A DNA stretch of 64,000 nt from Chroococcidiopsis thermalis PCC 7203 (lineage in GTDB: Bacteria > Cyanobacteriota > Cyanobacteriia > Cyanobacteriales > Chroococcidiopsidaceae): assembly GCF_000317125.1 (NCBI RefSeq), contig NC_019695.1:5134336-5198335 (forward strand), read 5' to 3'. The notes under the pieces were generated by a model. The model ran no database searches, was not told the origin of the DNA, and saw only the letters and a list, made by a program, of their open reading frames with translations. Shown in pieces: positions 9,883-20,650 of the stretch; the first letter of the stretch is position 1; every line of letters starts with the position of its first letter. Both the position numbers and the translations under genes were made by a program.

Positions 9883-9907
9883 TTCTGACTTTTGACTTTT
9901 GACTTTT
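9883..9907. repeat. Heptamer repeat (TTTTGAC)n near hesB stop
   Basis: Tandem ACTTTTG units lie just downstream of the hesB stop, in the complementary orientation to the 9018-9046 array. Confidence 0.8.
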
Positions 9908-9911
9908 CTAC

Positions 9912-10283
9912 TCAGCTGCACGGCACGCCAGCGGGAGTACAATCGCCTGCTTGGAATGATTTGCCACAGCCACAGGTATCAGTAGCATTAGGATTGCTGA
10001 ACTTAAATCCGCTTTCTAGCAAGCTATCGACAAAATCAATCACAACTCCTTCCAATAACGGAGCGCTTTGCGAGTCAATGTAGATGCGTAGCTTGCCTTG
10101 CTCTACTACAAGGTCATCTGCCCGTGGTGTGCTGGCGATGTTTAAGGAATACTGATAGCCACTACAACCGCCATCCTCGACAGCAACACGAATGCCTCGT
10201 TGAGCGGAATTGTCTTCTTTGCTAGCGGCTTGCAGGAAGGTACGAAGCCGGAATTCTGCAACTTCTGTTAATGTTAGGGTCAT
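9912..10283 (-). CDS. hesB: HesB/IscA-family iron-sulfur carrier
   Basis: A 123-residue A-type carrier. It has the conserved Cys in VEDGGCSGYQYSLN and the C-terminal pair in DTCGCGKSF. A short tail (QAGDCTPAGVPCS) with two extra cysteines is typical of nif-associated HesB. CAGGAG lies about 6 nt before the ATG. It is probably a cluster carrier for nitrogenase maturation. It follows hesA in the same direction, separated by about 95 bp of palindromic repeat DNA. Confidence 0.92.
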   Translation of the reverse strand: MTLTLTEVAEFRLRTFLQAASKEDNSAQRGIRVAVEDGGCSGYQYSLNIASTPRADDLVVEQGKLRIYIDSQSAPLLEGVVIDFVDSLLESGFKFSNPNATDTCGCGKSFQAGDCTPAGVPCS

Positions 10284-10361
10284 ATAAATCTCCTGAGTTA
10301 GTAGGTAGGAATGAGAGGCTAGAGAATCGACACTTCTCGGTTAGGATACATAGCTCTTGAA

Positions 10362-10433
10362 GATCCCCCTTAATCCCCCTTAACAAGAGGGAGATTGTGC
10401 TACTAGCCCGCTTTTTAAGGGGGATGGGGGATC
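10362..10433. repeat. C/G-rich inverted repeat overlapping the hesA 3' end
   Basis: GATCCCCCTTAATCCCCCTT pairs with AAGGGGGATGGGGGATC across about 30 bp. Related elements occur at 15656-15741 and 27766-27840. The hesA stop codon (10380) lies inside the left arm, so the element supplies the last codons of hesA and may also act as a transcription terminator. Confidence 0.75.
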
Positions 10434-11216
10434 GAAGCGATCGCGCAATCGCGAGGTAGAATAGGGCGAGAAAGCAGGAGTACCGCAAACCGGACAATTA
10501 GGATCGTGGTAGGGGCGACGCTTGGCAAACTCTAAACTGCCCAAGTCCATCGTGAGTAGTTGAGATAACAGTGGTTTACCGATTCCTGTAATCAGCTTGA
10601 TTGCTTCTAGTGCAGTCAAACAAGCTAGAGTTCCAGATACCGCACCCAAAACGCCAAAACCGCGTTTATCCCAATCAGGCTTTTCGGGAAATATGCAAGA
10701 TAAACAAGGGGTGCGATCGGGGATAATTGTGGTTAAGTATGCCTCCATGTCGTTCATCGCTGCTTCTACCATTGGCTTTTTCCAGCGCACGCAGGCAGCA
10801 TTTAACAAATCTCGCTCGATGAAGTTGTGGGCGCAGTCGAGGGTAACGTCAGCAGCTTGTACTAAATCGTCAACGTTCTCTGGCGTGACATACTCGCAAA
10901 TAGCATCGATTTGGATATCTGGGTTGAGCTGTTCTAGTGTTGTTTTAGCTTTGAAAACTCTGGGTTTGCCTACCCAATCATCGCTCATCAGAATTTGGCG
11001 ATTCATGTCATCTAGTCGCAGTTCGCCGCCCCGTACTAGAATGAGCCGTCCAACTCCTGCTACCGCTAGGTAAAGCGCCGCCGTGCCACCCAGCCCGCCT
11101 ACACCTGTCACCAGTACTGTTGATGATTTCAAGCGTTGCTGTGCTGACTCGCCAAAACCAGGAAGCATAATTTGGCGGCGGTAGCGTTCTAATTCGATGG
11201 GGGTGAGGTTTAACAC
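10380..11216 (-). CDS. hesA: HesA: ThiF/MoeB-like adenylyltransferase of the nif cluster
   Basis: 278 residues from GTG at 11216; GAGGAG sits about 8 nt upstream and overlaps the nifW stop. The E1-like signature is present: ERYRRQIMLPGFGESAQQRL, the nucleotide loop VLVTGVGGLGGTAALYL, DMNRQIL, and the zinc-binding Cys pairs CLSC and CPVC. HesA is conserved in cyanobacterial nif clusters and by family adenylates a carrier; its precise substrate is not settled. Oddity: after the CPVCG pair the protein has an extra tail (ending LKSGLVAQSPSC) encoded by the palindromic repeat at 10362-10433. Confidence 0.92.
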   Translation of the reverse strand: MLNLTPIELERYRRQIMLPGFGESAQQRLKSSTVLVTGVGGLGGTAALYLAVAGVGRLILVRGGELRLDDMNRQILMSDDWVGKPRVFKAKTTLEQLNPDIQIDAICEYVTPENVDDLVQAADVTLDCAHNFIERDLLNAACVRWKKPMVEAAMNDMEAYLTTIIPDRTPCLSCIFPEKPDWDKRGFGVLGAVSGTLACLTALEAIKLITGIGKPLLSQLLTMDLGSLEFAKRRPYHDPNCPVCGTPAFSPYSTSRLRDRFDPPSPLKSGLVAQSPSC

Positions 11217-11227
11217 AGTTTTTCTCC

Positions 11228-11542
11228 TCAATCTGTACCAATTTCTGTTAGCAAAACTACATTTTGTGGCTTCTCGTTAAACACCTTGAATAGTTTTTGT
11301 TCGACAGGTTTGGAAGCAAGAAAAACGTCATAAGCTTGTTGGAGTGCGTTACGATATTGACCGAGCTTTTCCTCGTCGTTTAGATCGGGAGAATCGCGAT
11401 CGATCGCTTTGATATAGTTAGAGAATTTCTGCAAAATATGCAGGCGATTCACATTCACAAACTGAGCATCGTAAGGCAGATCGAAGAACTCAAAATATTG
11501 CTCTGCATCGACAATTTGTTGAAATTGGGCTATTCTGCTCAT
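11228..11542 (-). CDS. nifW: Nitrogenase-stabilizing protein NifW
   Basis: A 104-residue protein with the NifW pattern: VDAEQYFEFFDLPYDAQFVN near the N-terminus, a conserved NRLHILQKF segment and a predominantly helical remainder. NifW is reported to protect or assist maturation of the MoFe protein. It overlaps the preceding small gene by 4 bp (ATG over the stop) and lies 11 bp before the hesA start, so it is translationally coupled in the operon. Confidence 0.93.
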   Translation of the reverse strand: MSRIAQFQQIVDAEQYFEFFDLPYDAQFVNVNRLHILQKFSNYIKAIDRDSPDLNDEEKLGQYRNALQQAYDVFLASKPVEQKLFKVFNEKPQNVVLLTEIGTD

Positions 11543-11769
11543 TGTCCTCGCTCCAATTTTGTTAACTGTTGCTTGAGTTCGTCAATCTGTCGATAGATTT
11601 CATAGGTTTGACCTGCTACATCCATAAGTTGGTTGTAATTTGTAGGTAAACCTTCGGCGAGATCGTGCAGATCCATCTTCATTTGTCCGGCTTTACTGTT
11701 AAGCTTTTTGAGTTGAGTTTTTAACTCGTTAATATCTGGGTTAACAGCAGTTTTGGTTACTTGTACCAT
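11539..11769 (-). CDS. CCE_0567-type small coiled-coil protein of the nif cluster
   Basis: 76 residues from the ATG at 11769 (MVQVTKTAVNPDINELKTQL). It is almost entirely amphipathic helix, KKLNSKAGQMKMDLHDLAEG then DELKQQLTKLERG, consistent with the Rop-like helical hairpin described for the cyanobacterial CCE_0567 family found in nif operons. Longer in-frame starts overlap the upstream gene and are less likely. Function unknown beyond the nif association. It overlaps nifW by 4 bp. Confidence 0.85.
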   Translation of the reverse strand: MVQVTKTAVNPDINELKTQLKKLNSKAGQMKMDLHDLAEGLPTNYNQLMDVAGQTYEIYRQIDELKQQLTKLERGQ

Positions 11770-11794
11770 ACAAATCTTTTGAGATGTTTTATTT

Positions 11795-12271
11795 TTACAG
11801 TTTGCCAACTTCGGGATAACGCTGAGCGAGATCGATCGCTTTTTCAACTAGCTTGTCTGCCTCCGCTGTTAATTTCTCCAAAGAATCAAAACCGAAGCGT
11901 TGAGCATCGCGTAAGGTTCTAGCAACTAGTAACAGACGACCAGAAAAAACAAGTACCCAGCCGAAACCTTCATGACTCAAATCGATAACGACTTGGGATA
12001 ATAAACCTGTTTCTTGCTCGATTCGAGCCGCGATCGCCCGATAGAATGATAAAATTCTGCCTTTTGTTACGGGATCGACATCGCCCTCTACAGAAATTTT
12101 GCGCTTAGCCTCTTTGCTGACAATATAGGGTTTGATAACTAATTCATCTGCCCAATTTCGATAAAAGCCATAGGAATCTTGGGCGCGAATTTGTCTGGCT
12201 AACTCTTGAACAAACAGAGAGTTGAAGGCTTCGTTGGTAGTAGTTTGGTTGGTGGTTTCAGTAGCGCTCAT
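11795..12271 (-). CDS. NifX-associated nitrogen fixation protein (DUF269)
   Basis: A 158-residue protein of the family found next to nifX in most diazotrophs. Recognisable segments are FVQELARQIRAQDSYGFYRN, WADELVIKPYI and VVIDLSHEGFGWVLVFSGRL. Its start overlaps the nifX stop by 4 bp, indicating coupling. It is thought to assist FeMo-cofactor synthesis or handling together with NifX; the biochemical role is not established. Confidence 0.92.
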   Translation of the reverse strand: MSATETTNQTTTNEAFNSLFVQELARQIRAQDSYGFYRNWADELVIKPYIVSKEAKRKISVEGDVDPVTKGRILSFYRAIAARIEQETGLLSQVVIDLSHEGFGWVLVFSGRLLLVARTLRDAQRFGFDSLEKLTAEADKLVEKAIDLAQRYPEVGKL

Positions 12272-12678
12272 ACAGTTACTTCCTCTTCTAATTGTGCAAA
12301 ACTAGGTGATTTTTGTTGTAAGGCTTTTCGCAACCAGGGGGGAGGGCTGCCTTTCAAAGTTTGAACTAACTTTTCCAAAATATCGAGAATTTCGTCATCT
12401 TCAGATCTGGCTTTAATTGGTGTAATGCGCTTCTTAATTAACCGAGCTGCTGCACTTCCTCCAATTGCCGATACATAAACAATCGTGCAATCATATAGGG
12501 CTTCAATTTTTGGCAGTAATTTGTCCTCATTACCATCTTCTTTAAGATCGCCATCAAATCGGAGTGTTTCTACAAACTGATACCCTTCTGGCGAAACTTC
12601 ATAAACATCAATCTTTTTCGCCCAACCAAAGTGAGCATTAATATGAACTCTGTCGTTAGTTGTGAAGGCAATTTTCAT
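12268..12678 (-). CDS. nifX: NifX, FeMo-cofactor precursor carrier
   Basis: 136 residues from the ATG at 12678 (MKIAFTTNDRVHINAHFGWA), with CGGAGG about 7 nt upstream. An open extension upstream encodes only repeat-derived residues (NYQLPITNYQLP) and is rejected. The fold is the NifX/NifY/VnfX and NifB C-terminal domain type, with the conserved INAHFGWAKKI. NifX binds NifB-co or FeMo-co precursors during transfer from NifB to NifEN. It follows nifEN across about 120 bp filled with tandem repeats. Confidence 0.93.
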   Translation of the reverse strand: MKIAFTTNDRVHINAHFGWAKKIDVYEVSPEGYQFVETLRFDGDLKEDGNEDKLLPKIEALYDCTIVYVSAIGGSAAARLIKKRITPIKARSEDDEILDILEKLVQTLKGSPPPWLRKALQQKSPSFAQLEEEVTV

Positions 12679-12685
12679 ACCGATC

Positions 12686-12757
12686 CTCCGAATTGGTAAT
12701 TGGTAATTGGTAATTGGTAATTGGTAGTTGGTGGTTGGTAGTTGGTGGTTGGTAGTT
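12686..12757. repeat. Heptamer repeats (TTGGTAA / TTGGTAG) upstream of nifX
   Basis: About ten tandem heptamers fill the nifEN-nifX spacer and abut the nifX ribosome binding site. The same unit appears at about 14112-14142 and 21548-21566. Confidence 0.9.
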
Positions 12758-12799
12758 GCTCCCCCAGCTCCCCCAGCTGGGTCAGCTCTCTTCTTCCCC

Positions 12800-15577
12800 T
12801 CACTCCTCACTCCTCGCTCCTCGCTCCTCTGCCTCTAGAAACAGGTTGCCAAGATCGAATAAAAGCTGAATGGTGCCTCGGTAGCCGACTGTGCAACGCT
12901 GTCCGTTACCTAAGCGATCGAATACGGGGAAACCGAGGCGATAGAAGGGAGTGTCGAGGCGACGGGCGATCGCTTTAGTATGGGAATTACCGATCAGCAG
13001 GTCAGAACCTACTGCTAATTGCTCGAAGTCCTCTAAATCACCAATTGTGACGCTCTCGACTGGTAGTTGCTCTAAAAGGGGCGATTTTGTGGTTGTGACT
13101 GCGGTATGAATTTCAGTTCCCATCGATCGCAAAAACCCAGCGATCGACCACAGTAAATCTGGTTCTAGTGCTAGCGATACTTGCTTGCGCCCGAAATAGA
13201 AGTGAGCATCGAGCATGGCATCTTGCAACTGGCGGCGTTGGTGGCAGTATTTTTCTGGGACTTCATTACCGCTCAAATCTACAAGTCCTTGGAAAAAGTC
13301 ATCGACTGCATCTAATCCAGTTAGTTGCGGAAAGACTTCGTAGGGTATACCAAACTGTTTTTGCATAATCTCCGCCGCACCGCGCACGCTCTCACCTAGT
13401 GCTAGGGTAAACAACGAAGTCCCCATCGCTCTGAGTTCTGCCAAAGTCGTACCACCACCCGTCACCGCGCTGTAGGAATCATCCAAGTGACCGTCGAGCG
13501 AGGCGGAAAGATCGGGTACGACGATGGGTTTTAGTCCAAAGGCTGAGACGATCTCTTTAATCTCCTGTACGTCCCCTGGCGTAAACGCAGAACTTACCAA
13601 GAGATTGATTTGGTCTAATCTGGTTTCTCCAGGTTGAGGCAGTTCCTTGACTATGCTTTCCACGGCTGCGGCAAAACCATCTTGCAATGCACCTTTAAAA
13701 TCAGGTGTAGAGGCAAATGCGATCGGCAAATCAGTTAATTCTGGGTGACGTTTGCGAATGCTTCTGAGGATACCTTCCATGTCATCGCCTCTAGTTTCCG
13801 TTAGTCCAGTGGTACACAGACCGATAATTTCTGGTTTTGATTTCTCCATCAGCGTTAGGATTGCTTGCTCGATATTGTCTTCGCCACCCAAGATAGTGCT
13901 AACTTCGGTCATTGCCGTGGTGGATAGGGGAATTGCTTCCCGAAAATGCCGTACTAACATGACTTTGGCGAAAGCAGTACAACCCTGAGAACCGTGAAAC
14001 AGAGGCATCACACCTTTTAATCCTAAATATGCTAAGGCTGCACCCAAAGGCTGACTTTGCTTCAAAGGATTAACCGCAACTGCCTTTTTGGAAGATTGGA
14101 CTTTGGATTTTGAATTGGTAATGGGTAATGGGTAGTTGGTAGTTGCTTCCTTGTCCCCCTTGTCCCCCTTGTCCCCCTTGTCCCCCTTGTCTCCTTGTTC
14201 CCCTTGTCCCTCTTCCCAAGGTGCGAGCTTACGCACTTGTTTCCACACGGGGCTGTGCAGGGCTTCATCCAGTTCTCGCGCCATTTCGATCGTGCCTGTA
14301 TATCCGGCGTAGCGATGATGGCGTTCTTGGTTGATGTCTAAAAAGGGAATTTTGGCTTTGAGGGCTGTGTATTGATTGCGACCACCAGCAATCAACATAT
14401 CTGCTTTTGTTTGGGCGATCGTCCGTAGCAATTCTTGAGCATTGCCTTTTTCTAGCATGATGCCGTCTTTACCCAGCAGTTCTTTAATGCGGGCTTTATC
14501 TTCCTCGGTACTTTTTTTCGTGCTAGTGGCGACAACTTCCATCCCCAAGTCTTTAGCCGCAGAGATAATCGACCAACTTTTCACACCTCCGGTATAAAGG
14601 ACAACGCGCTTACCTTGAAGGCGATCGCGATACGTGGCTAGGGCAACATCTAACGCCGTAGTTTCTTCGGCAATTAATTTCTCGACTCGCTCTTGCAAAT
14701 CTGTATCGCCCAGTTTTGCTGCAATATTGCGCAAACAGCGATTCATGTCATCCACGCCGTAGAAAGATTCTTCAATATAAGGAATGCCGTAGCGTTCCTC
14801 CATCTTTCTCACCACGTTGATCAGCGCTTTGGAGCAGATCGTCACATTGAGTTTGGCGCGGTGGGCATAGCGAACTTCGTTGTACTTGGCATCACCCGTA
14901 ATTTTGGCAAGGACTCGAATACCTAATTTTTCAAACAGAGGCAAAACATCCCACAATTCTCCAGCAATGTTGTACTCGCCAATCAGGTTGATATCGTAGG
15001 GGGTGGTAAATTCTGGTTCGGCGCTACCGATAACGTATTCTAGTAAGGCTTCACCACCGACACGATTGCCAAGATTTTTACTCCCAATAAAGCCAGGGGA
15101 ATTCACGGGGACGACGGGTATACCGATTTTATTGGTAGCGGCTTCGCAGACTGCATCCAAGTCATCGCCAATCAGGGCAGTGACACAGGTAGAGTAGACA
15201 AATACCGCAGCAGGATTGTAGCGTTGCTGCACTTCCATAATGGCTTTGTACAGCTTTTTTTCGCCGCCGAAGATGACATCGTTCTCATTCAAGTCAGTCG
15301 TAAAGCCCATTTTGTAGAGATGGGAACCAGAAGAAAGACTGCCACGACTACCCCAAGAGTTACCAGAACAAGCGATCGGTCCGTGGACTAAATGAGCCGC
15401 ATCAGTAATGGGGACGAGGGCGATCGATGCGCCATCAAAGGCACAACCCCCTTGAGCCGCTCCTGGTTGAGCTTGTTGCTGACAGGACTTATTTTTCTTT
15501 TGTCCTTGTTTGTGGTGATTGTGTTCGCATCCTGGCTCGCTGAGCAGCTCGTTAATTTTACCTTGGGTGATTTTCAT
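12800..15577 (-). CDS. nifEN: Fused NifE-NifN cofactor-assembly scaffold
   Basis: A 925-residue single reading frame. Residues 1 to about 455 are NifE ([60 protein letters not shown]). Residues about 500 to 925 are NifN ([40 protein letters not shown]). Between them is a linker of about 45 residues containing [15 protein letters not shown], encoded by the decamer tandem repeat at 14147-14213, then repeat-derived residues. NifEN is the alpha2beta2 scaffold on which NifB-co is converted to FeMo-co. The subunits are normally separate; fusions are known in a few cyanobacteria. The extreme C-terminus ([10 protein letters not shown]) also reads into repeat DNA. Confidence 0.95.
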   Translation of the reverse strand: MKITQGKINELLSEPGCEHNHHKQGQKKNKSCQQQAQPGAAQGGCAFDGASIALVPITDAAHLVHGPIACSGNSWGSRGSLSSGSHLYKMGFTTDLNENDVIFGGEKKLYKAIMEVQQRYNPAAVFVYSTCVTALIGDDLDAVCEAATNKIGIPVVPVNSPGFIGSKNLGNRVGGEALLEYVIGSAEPEFTTPYDINLIGEYNIAGELWDVLPLFEKLGIRVLAKITGDAKYNEVRYAHRAKLNVTICSKALINVVRKMEERYGIPYIEESFYGVDDMNRCLRNIAAKLGDTDLQERVEKLIAEETTALDVALATYRDRLQGKRVVLYTGGVKSWSIISAAKDLGMEVVATSTKKSTEEDKARIKELLGKDGIMLEKGNAQELLRTIAQTKADMLIAGGRNQYTALKAKIPFLDINQERHHRYAGYTGTIEMARELDEALHSPVWKQVRKLAPWEEGQGEQGDKGDKGDKGDKGDKEATTNYPLPITNSKSKVQSSKKAVAVNPLKQSQPLGAALAYLGLKGVMPLFHGSQGCTAFAKVMLVRHFREAIPLSTTAMTEVSTILGGEDNIEQAILTLMEKSKPEIIGLCTTGLTETRGDDMEGILRSIRKRHPELTDLPIAFASTPDFKGALQDGFAAAVESIVKELPQPGETRLDQINLLVSSAFTPGDVQEIKEIVSAFGLKPIVVPDLSASLDGHLDDSYSAVTGGGTTLAELRAMGTSLFTLALGESVRGAAEIMQKQFGIPYEVFPQLTGLDAVDDFFQGLVDLSGNEVPEKYCHQRRQLQDAMLDAHFYFGRKQVSLALEPDLLWSIAGFLRSMGTEIHTAVTTTKSPLLEQLPVESVTIGDLEDFEQLAVGSDLLIGNSHTKAIARRLDTPFYRLGFPVFDRLGNGQRCTVGYRGTIQLLFDLGNLFLEAEERGARSEE
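14147..14213. repeat. Decamer tandem repeat inside nifEN, encoding the linker
   Basis: About six CCCTTGTCCC-type decamers, preceded by heptamers TTGGTAG/TGGGTAA at about 14112-14142. On the coding strand the repeat encodes GDKGDKGDK. It is the complement of the repeat at 8482-8605. Confidence 0.92.
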
Positions 15578-15655
15578 GACTTAGCTGGTGGTGGAGTGGT
15601 GCGTGGGACGATCTGGTGAGTGGTTAGTCACGCTTCGGTGCAACTTTACTCTTGT

Positions 15656-15741
15656 TCCCCCCTTTTGAAAGGGGGCTAGGGGGGATCTCTTCGTGAATGG
15701 CGCAGTTCTCCGATCCCCCAACCCCCTAGAAAGGGGGCTAT
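15656..15741. repeat. C/G-rich palindromic repeat upstream of nifEN
   Basis: AGGGGGCTAGGGGGGATC and GATCCCCCAACCCCCT form inverted arms around about 30 bp, with further AAAGGGGGCTA copies on both flanks. It occupies most of the 238-bp gap between the Mo-nitro_C gene and nifEN, together with heptamers at about 15788-15810. Confidence 0.8.
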
Positions 15742-15815
15742 TACAAAGTCACACATGGGGTTAGTCGTAATCTTTAACTTCTAACAGTTTTGACTTTTGA
15801 CTTTTGACTTACCGA

Positions 15816-16130
15816 TTAACAAATGTATTTCGTGACATCTTCGCCACACTCATCTGAGAGGTAGGATAGGCTGCGAAAGCGCAAGCCTATAAGCTCGTTG
15901 TAGAGTGGATTTAGTTCGCAGAGTGCGGGAATGTGAAAGGTGCGTCCGAGTAGAGTTACGTCTCGTTCAAAAGGGCAGCAGCAGGGAATGACTTGACAAA
16001 TGAGATGGGCAGTATGGCGATCGCATATTTGGATTTGATTCACCCATCGACGTAGGGGAGAGAGTAGATCGAAGCCTGGAATTTTTTCGGGAATTACAGA
16101 GCGATCGCTTGTGTGGGTGATGGTAGACAT
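15816..16130 (-). CDS. Mo-dependent nitrogenase C-terminal-domain protein (Mo-nitro_C family)
   Basis: 104 residues from the ATG at 16130 (MSTITHTSDRSVIPEKIPGF). The frame is open much further upstream, but that part lies inside nifK and is not coding. The core (LSPLRRWVNQIQICDRHTAH, CQVIPCCCPFERDVTLLGRT, FHIPALCELNPLYNELIGLR) matches the small Mo-nitro_C proteins found in cyanobacterial nif clusters. The run of cysteines suggests metal or thiol chemistry, which is inference only. It lies between nifK and nifEN in the same direction. Confidence 0.85.
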   Translation of the reverse strand: MSTITHTSDRSVIPEKIPGFDLLSPLRRWVNQIQICDRHTAHLICQVIPCCCPFERDVTLLGRTFHIPALCELNPLYNELIGLRFRSLSYLSDECGEDVTKYIC

Positions 16131-16213
16131 GGCTGATGGGATGAATTGGAGTATTGGAAGGTAATTGGTAATTGATAAGATTTCTCTACTACCAATTACC
16201 GATCGCCCAGCGA

Positions 16214-17752
16214 TTATCGAATCAAGTCGTAAGAAATATCGGTCTTGGCGGGAACGATGGTATTGCGATCGAGTTCGTCGAGTAGCGTGTTGACAATCCA
16301 GTTGAGCAGGTTGATTGCTCCTTGATAGCCATAGGTGGCATAGCGGTGCAAGTGGTGGCGATCGAAGATTGGGTAGCCAATTCGTACGAGTGGGGTGTGG
16401 GTGTCGCGCCACAGGTACTTACCGTAGGAATTGCCGATCAGTAAGTCTACAGGTTCGGTAAAGAGGAGCGATCGCATATGCCACAGATCCTTACCACCCC
16501 AAATCTTGGCAGTGTTACCAAAGGGGCTAGCATCCAAGATTGCTTGCAATTCTTGCTCGAATACTTCGTTGCTGTTTGACACTACGATGTGTACGGGTTC
16601 AGCGCCCACTTCTAGGAGAAATTGCACCAATCCGATGACGAGATCTGGATCGCCATACAGAGCAACGCGCTTGCCGTGCAACCATGCTTGGGAATCAGTC
16701 AGCGCATCCACTGCACGTCCCCGTTCGTCTTCTAATTCTTTGGGAATTGGCTGTCCGGTGAGTTCTGATAGTTTCATCAAAAACTCATCCGTGCCTCGGA
16801 TACCGACAGGACGGGTAACTGAAGTGGTTTGTTTCCACTCTTTTGTAATGTACTCCCGCGTCTTGGTGGTAGAGTATGCTTGGAAAGCGATCGTTGCTTC
16901 AGCATTAATCGAATCTGCTGCATCTTCTAAGGGAGTGCCACCCTGGTACATCCTGTACTCGCCATCATTAGGAGAGTCGAGGTAATCTGAATTATCTGCC
17001 AGTAGAGTATAGTTAACGCCCATCAAGGATGCTAAACGCTTGACTTCCCGCAAGTTGCCAATATATGTTTCAAAACCAGGAATAAAGTTGATCTTGCCGT
17101 TGGTTGTTGCTTGCTTCTTGCCTTCAGTCAGATTTGACAGAATTCCTTTCATCATGTTGTCGTAGCCCGTAATGTGGGAGCCGACAAAGCTGGGTGTATG
17201 GGCGTAGGGAACTGGAAAATCTTCGGGTACAGATCCCTTTTCCTTGGAAGTTTTGATAAAAGCACCCAAGTCATCTCCAATGACTTCTGCCATGCAGGTA
17301 GTGCAAAGGGCGATCATTTTCGGCTTGTAGAGATTGTAGCTATTCGCCAAGCCATCGATCATGTTGTTGAGTCCGCCAAACACCGCTGCATCCTCAGTCA
17401 TAGAGGAAGAAACAGCAGAAAATGGTTCTTTGAAATGGCGAGTAAAGTGGCTGCGGAAGTAAGCTACGCAACCTTGAGAACCGTGAACGAAAGGCAGAGT
17501 ACCTTCAAAACCTACAGCAGCCAGGATTGCGCCTAAAGGCTGACAAGCTTTAGCAGGATTCACGGTCAAAGCTTCACGAGTAAAATTCTTTTCGCGGTAT
17601 TCCCAGGTTTTCGTCCAGTCTGCAACGCGGGCAACCTCTTCTGGACTGTGCCCACCTTCAAACTGTTTTTTAGCCTGAAATAACTCTTGGTACTCGTCCT
17701 GATGAAACAGCGTAGCGTGATCCTTAATGTTGTCTATGTTGTTTTGAGCCAT
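16214..17752 (-). CDS. nifK: Nitrogenase MoFe protein beta chain
   Basis: A 512-residue NifK. The P-cluster cysteines are Cys70 ([11 protein letters not shown]), Cys95 (GSQGCVAYF) and Cys153 ([11 protein letters not shown]), at the same numbers as in the Azotobacter enzyme. It pairs with NifD in the alpha2beta2 MoFe protein that reduces N2. No truncation or frameshift is visible. It is transcribed with nifD (177 bp apart), the spacer being filled with tandem repeats. Confidence 0.98.
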   Translation of the reverse strand: MAQNNIDNIKDHATLFHQDEYQELFQAKKQFEGGHSPEEVARVADWTKTWEYREKNFTREALTVNPAKACQPLGAILAAVGFEGTLPFVHGSQGCVAYFRSHFTRHFKEPFSAVSSSMTEDAAVFGGLNNMIDGLANSYNLYKPKMIALCTTCMAEVIGDDLGAFIKTSKEKGSVPEDFPVPYAHTPSFVGSHITGYDNMMKGILSNLTEGKKQATTNGKINFIPGFETYIGNLREVKRLASLMGVNYTLLADNSDYLDSPNDGEYRMYQGGTPLEDAADSINAEATIAFQAYSTTKTREYITKEWKQTTSVTRPVGIRGTDEFLMKLSELTGQPIPKELEDERGRAVDALTDSQAWLHGKRVALYGDPDLVIGLVQFLLEVGAEPVHIVVSNSNEVFEQELQAILDASPFGNTAKIWGGKDLWHMRSLLFTEPVDLLIGNSYGKYLWRDTHTPLVRIGYPIFDRHHLHRYATYGYQGAINLLNWIVNTLLDELDRNTIVPAKTDISYDLIR

Positions 17753-17809
17753 GACTGTTCTCCAATATTAGGGGCTGGGGGAAGAAAGTGGTGTGTGGTG
17801 CGTAAAGAA

Positions 17810-17938
17810 AGGGTGTAGGGTGTGGGGTGTGGGGTGTGGGGTGTGAGAAGAGGCAAGAGGTTTTACTTACAACTTACGAATTGTCTTGCTCCCTCAGCTC
17901 CCTCAGCTCCCTCAGCTCCCTCAGCTCCCTCAGCTCTC
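17810..17938. repeat. Tandem repeats between nifD and nifK
   Basis: A GGGTGTG heptamer array (about 17812-17846) is followed by a CTCCCTCAG nonamer array of about five units (17888-17935). The second array touches the nifD stop at 17930. Such G-rich spacers could affect the nifD-nifK transcript, which is inference. Confidence 0.88.
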
Positions 17939-19411
17939 TTTCTTCCACGGAGCGCCGATTAAACTCCATGTCGGGCTATTCAGCGCTAAATCCATATCTC
18001 TAGCAAAAATTGCAAAGCCGTCATAACCGTGATATGGACCGGAGTAATCCCAGGAGTGCATTTGACGGAAGGGCAGCGCCATTTTCTGGAAGACGTATTT
18101 TTCTTTAATTCCAGAAGCAATCAGATCCGGCTTCAATTCTTTAACAAACTGCTCGAATTCAAAAGCAGAAACGTCATCGTAGATCAACGTGCCATTTTCG
18201 ATGTAGTGAGTGGTACGCTTGTAATCGTCGCCATGACCGAATTCATAGCCAGTACCGATCAACTTCATCCCCAAGTCATAGAACGCTGGGACGACGTGAC
18301 GAGGACGCAAGCCACCAACCATCAATGCTACAGTCTTGCCTTCGAGACGCGGGAGATATTTCTTTATGACTGCATCGCATTGTGCCTGGTATTTAGCGAT
18401 AACTTCTTCTGCTTTTTGCTGAATTGTTTCGTCAAACTTAGAAGCAATCTCCCGCAAGGACTCAGCAATCTTGGTGGGACCAAAGAAGTTATACTCCAAC
18501 CAGGGAATACCATAAGCCTCTTCCATGTGACGGCTGATGTAGTTCATGGAGCGGTAGCAGTGAACCAAATTCAGCTTCACTGTTGGAGTCATCATCATTT
18601 CGTGGAGCGTGCCGTCTCCCGACCACTGGGCGACTACGCGCAAGCCAATTTCTTCTAGCAGGATGCGGCTAGACCAAGCATCACCGCCAATGTTGTAGTC
18701 ACCGATAATCGCAACATCGTAGGGTGTCCCTTCAATGCCCAACTCTTTCTTCTTCTTATCTGCTTGGGGGAAAACCCAGTCACGGATAGAATCATTAGCA
18801 ATGTGGTGTCCCAGCGATTGGGAAACTCCACGGAAACCTTCGCAGCGTACTGGAACAACGGTTTTACCAATTTCTTTCGCTGCCTTTTTCGCTACGGCTT
18901 CAATATCATCTCCAATTAGACCAATGGGACATTCAGACTGAATGGAAACGCCTCGGTTGAGTGGGAAAAGTTCGTCCAACTCGGTAATTAGCTTCGCCAG
19001 TTTTTTGTCACCGCCGAAAACGATATCGCGTTCTTGGAAGTCGGAAGTAAATTGCATTGTGCCGAAGGTGTCGATCCCTGTCGTACCGATGTAGTAGTTG
19101 CGACGACCAGACCAGGAGTAATAACCGCAACCTACGGGACCGTGGCTGATGTGGATCATATCTTTGATCGGACCCCAGACCACACCCTTAGAACCTGCGT
19201 AGGCACAGCCACGGGTGGTCATAGAACCAGGGACGGACTTGATATTCGATTTAACGCCGCAGTCGGATTTTCCTTCTTCGTAGACGTTGAGGTGTTTTTC
19301 CCGTTTTTTCTTGGCTTTATCTGGGTAAAGTTCTAGGACTTCTTTAATCAGTGCTTTCTTGTCTACCGTAGTATTTGCTTGTTCTAGAGTCGTGTTTTCA
19401 GGAGGTGTCAT
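17930..19411 (-). CDS. nifD: Nitrogenase MoFe protein alpha chain
   Basis: A 493-residue, uninterrupted NifD. P-cluster cysteines are Cys69 (RGCAYAG), Cys95 ([10 protein letters not shown]) and Cys161 ([11 protein letters not shown]). The FeMo-co Cys ligand lies in [16 protein letters not shown] and the His ligand region is [20 protein letters not shown]. No nifD excision element interrupts it, unlike in heterocystous Anabaena. The last codons (KKES) border the nonamer array. It is transcribed after nifH. Confidence 0.98.
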   Translation of the reverse strand: MTPPENTTLEQANTTVDKKALIKEVLELYPDKAKKKREKHLNVYEEGKSDCGVKSNIKSVPGSMTTRGCAYAGSKGVVWGPIKDMIHISHGPVGCGYYSWSGRRNYYIGTTGIDTFGTMQFTSDFQERDIVFGGDKKLAKLITELDELFPLNRGVSIQSECPIGLIGDDIEAVAKKAAKEIGKTVVPVRCEGFRGVSQSLGHHIANDSIRDWVFPQADKKKKELGIEGTPYDVAIIGDYNIGGDAWSSRILLEEIGLRVVAQWSGDGTLHEMMMTPTVKLNLVHCYRSMNYISRHMEEAYGIPWLEYNFFGPTKIAESLREIASKFDETIQQKAEEVIAKYQAQCDAVIKKYLPRLEGKTVALMVGGLRPRHVVPAFYDLGMKLIGTGYEFGHGDDYKRTTHYIENGTLIYDDVSAFEFEQFVKELKPDLIASGIKEKYVFQKMALPFRQMHSWDYSGPYHGYDGFAIFARDMDLALNSPTWSLIGAPWKKES

Positions 19412-19571
19412 AATTTGCCTCTCTTGAGTGTAGGGAGTCGGGGTGAAGAAAGGGTGTAGGGTGTGGGTTGTCGGGAGTCGGGAGTCGGGAATCGGGGAAG
19501 AAGATAGTAGTTAAATTCCCCAAGTCTTCCTTGTCCCCCAAGTCTTCCTTGTCTCCCTTGTCCCTTCAGGA
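19412..19571. repeat. Repeat-filled spacer between nifH and nifD
   Basis: It contains GGGTGTG and GGGAGTC heptamers (about 19450-19496) and the AAGTCTTCCTTGTCCCCC unit repeated with decamer CCCTTGTCCC (about 19510-19566). There is no reading frame of interest. It may affect the nifH:nifDK expression ratio by RNA structure, which is inference. Confidence 0.8.

Positions 19572-20650
<1,079 letters not shown>

Noticed and set aside
12268-12810. Long version of nifX with QLPITNY repeats
   Set aside because: The extension is encoded only by heptamer repeats; a good ribosome binding site precedes the ATG at 12678.
15816-16412. Long version of the Mo-nitro_C protein overlapping nifK
   Set aside because: The upstream part is an out-of-frame reading of nifK; the ATG at 16130 begins the conserved region.
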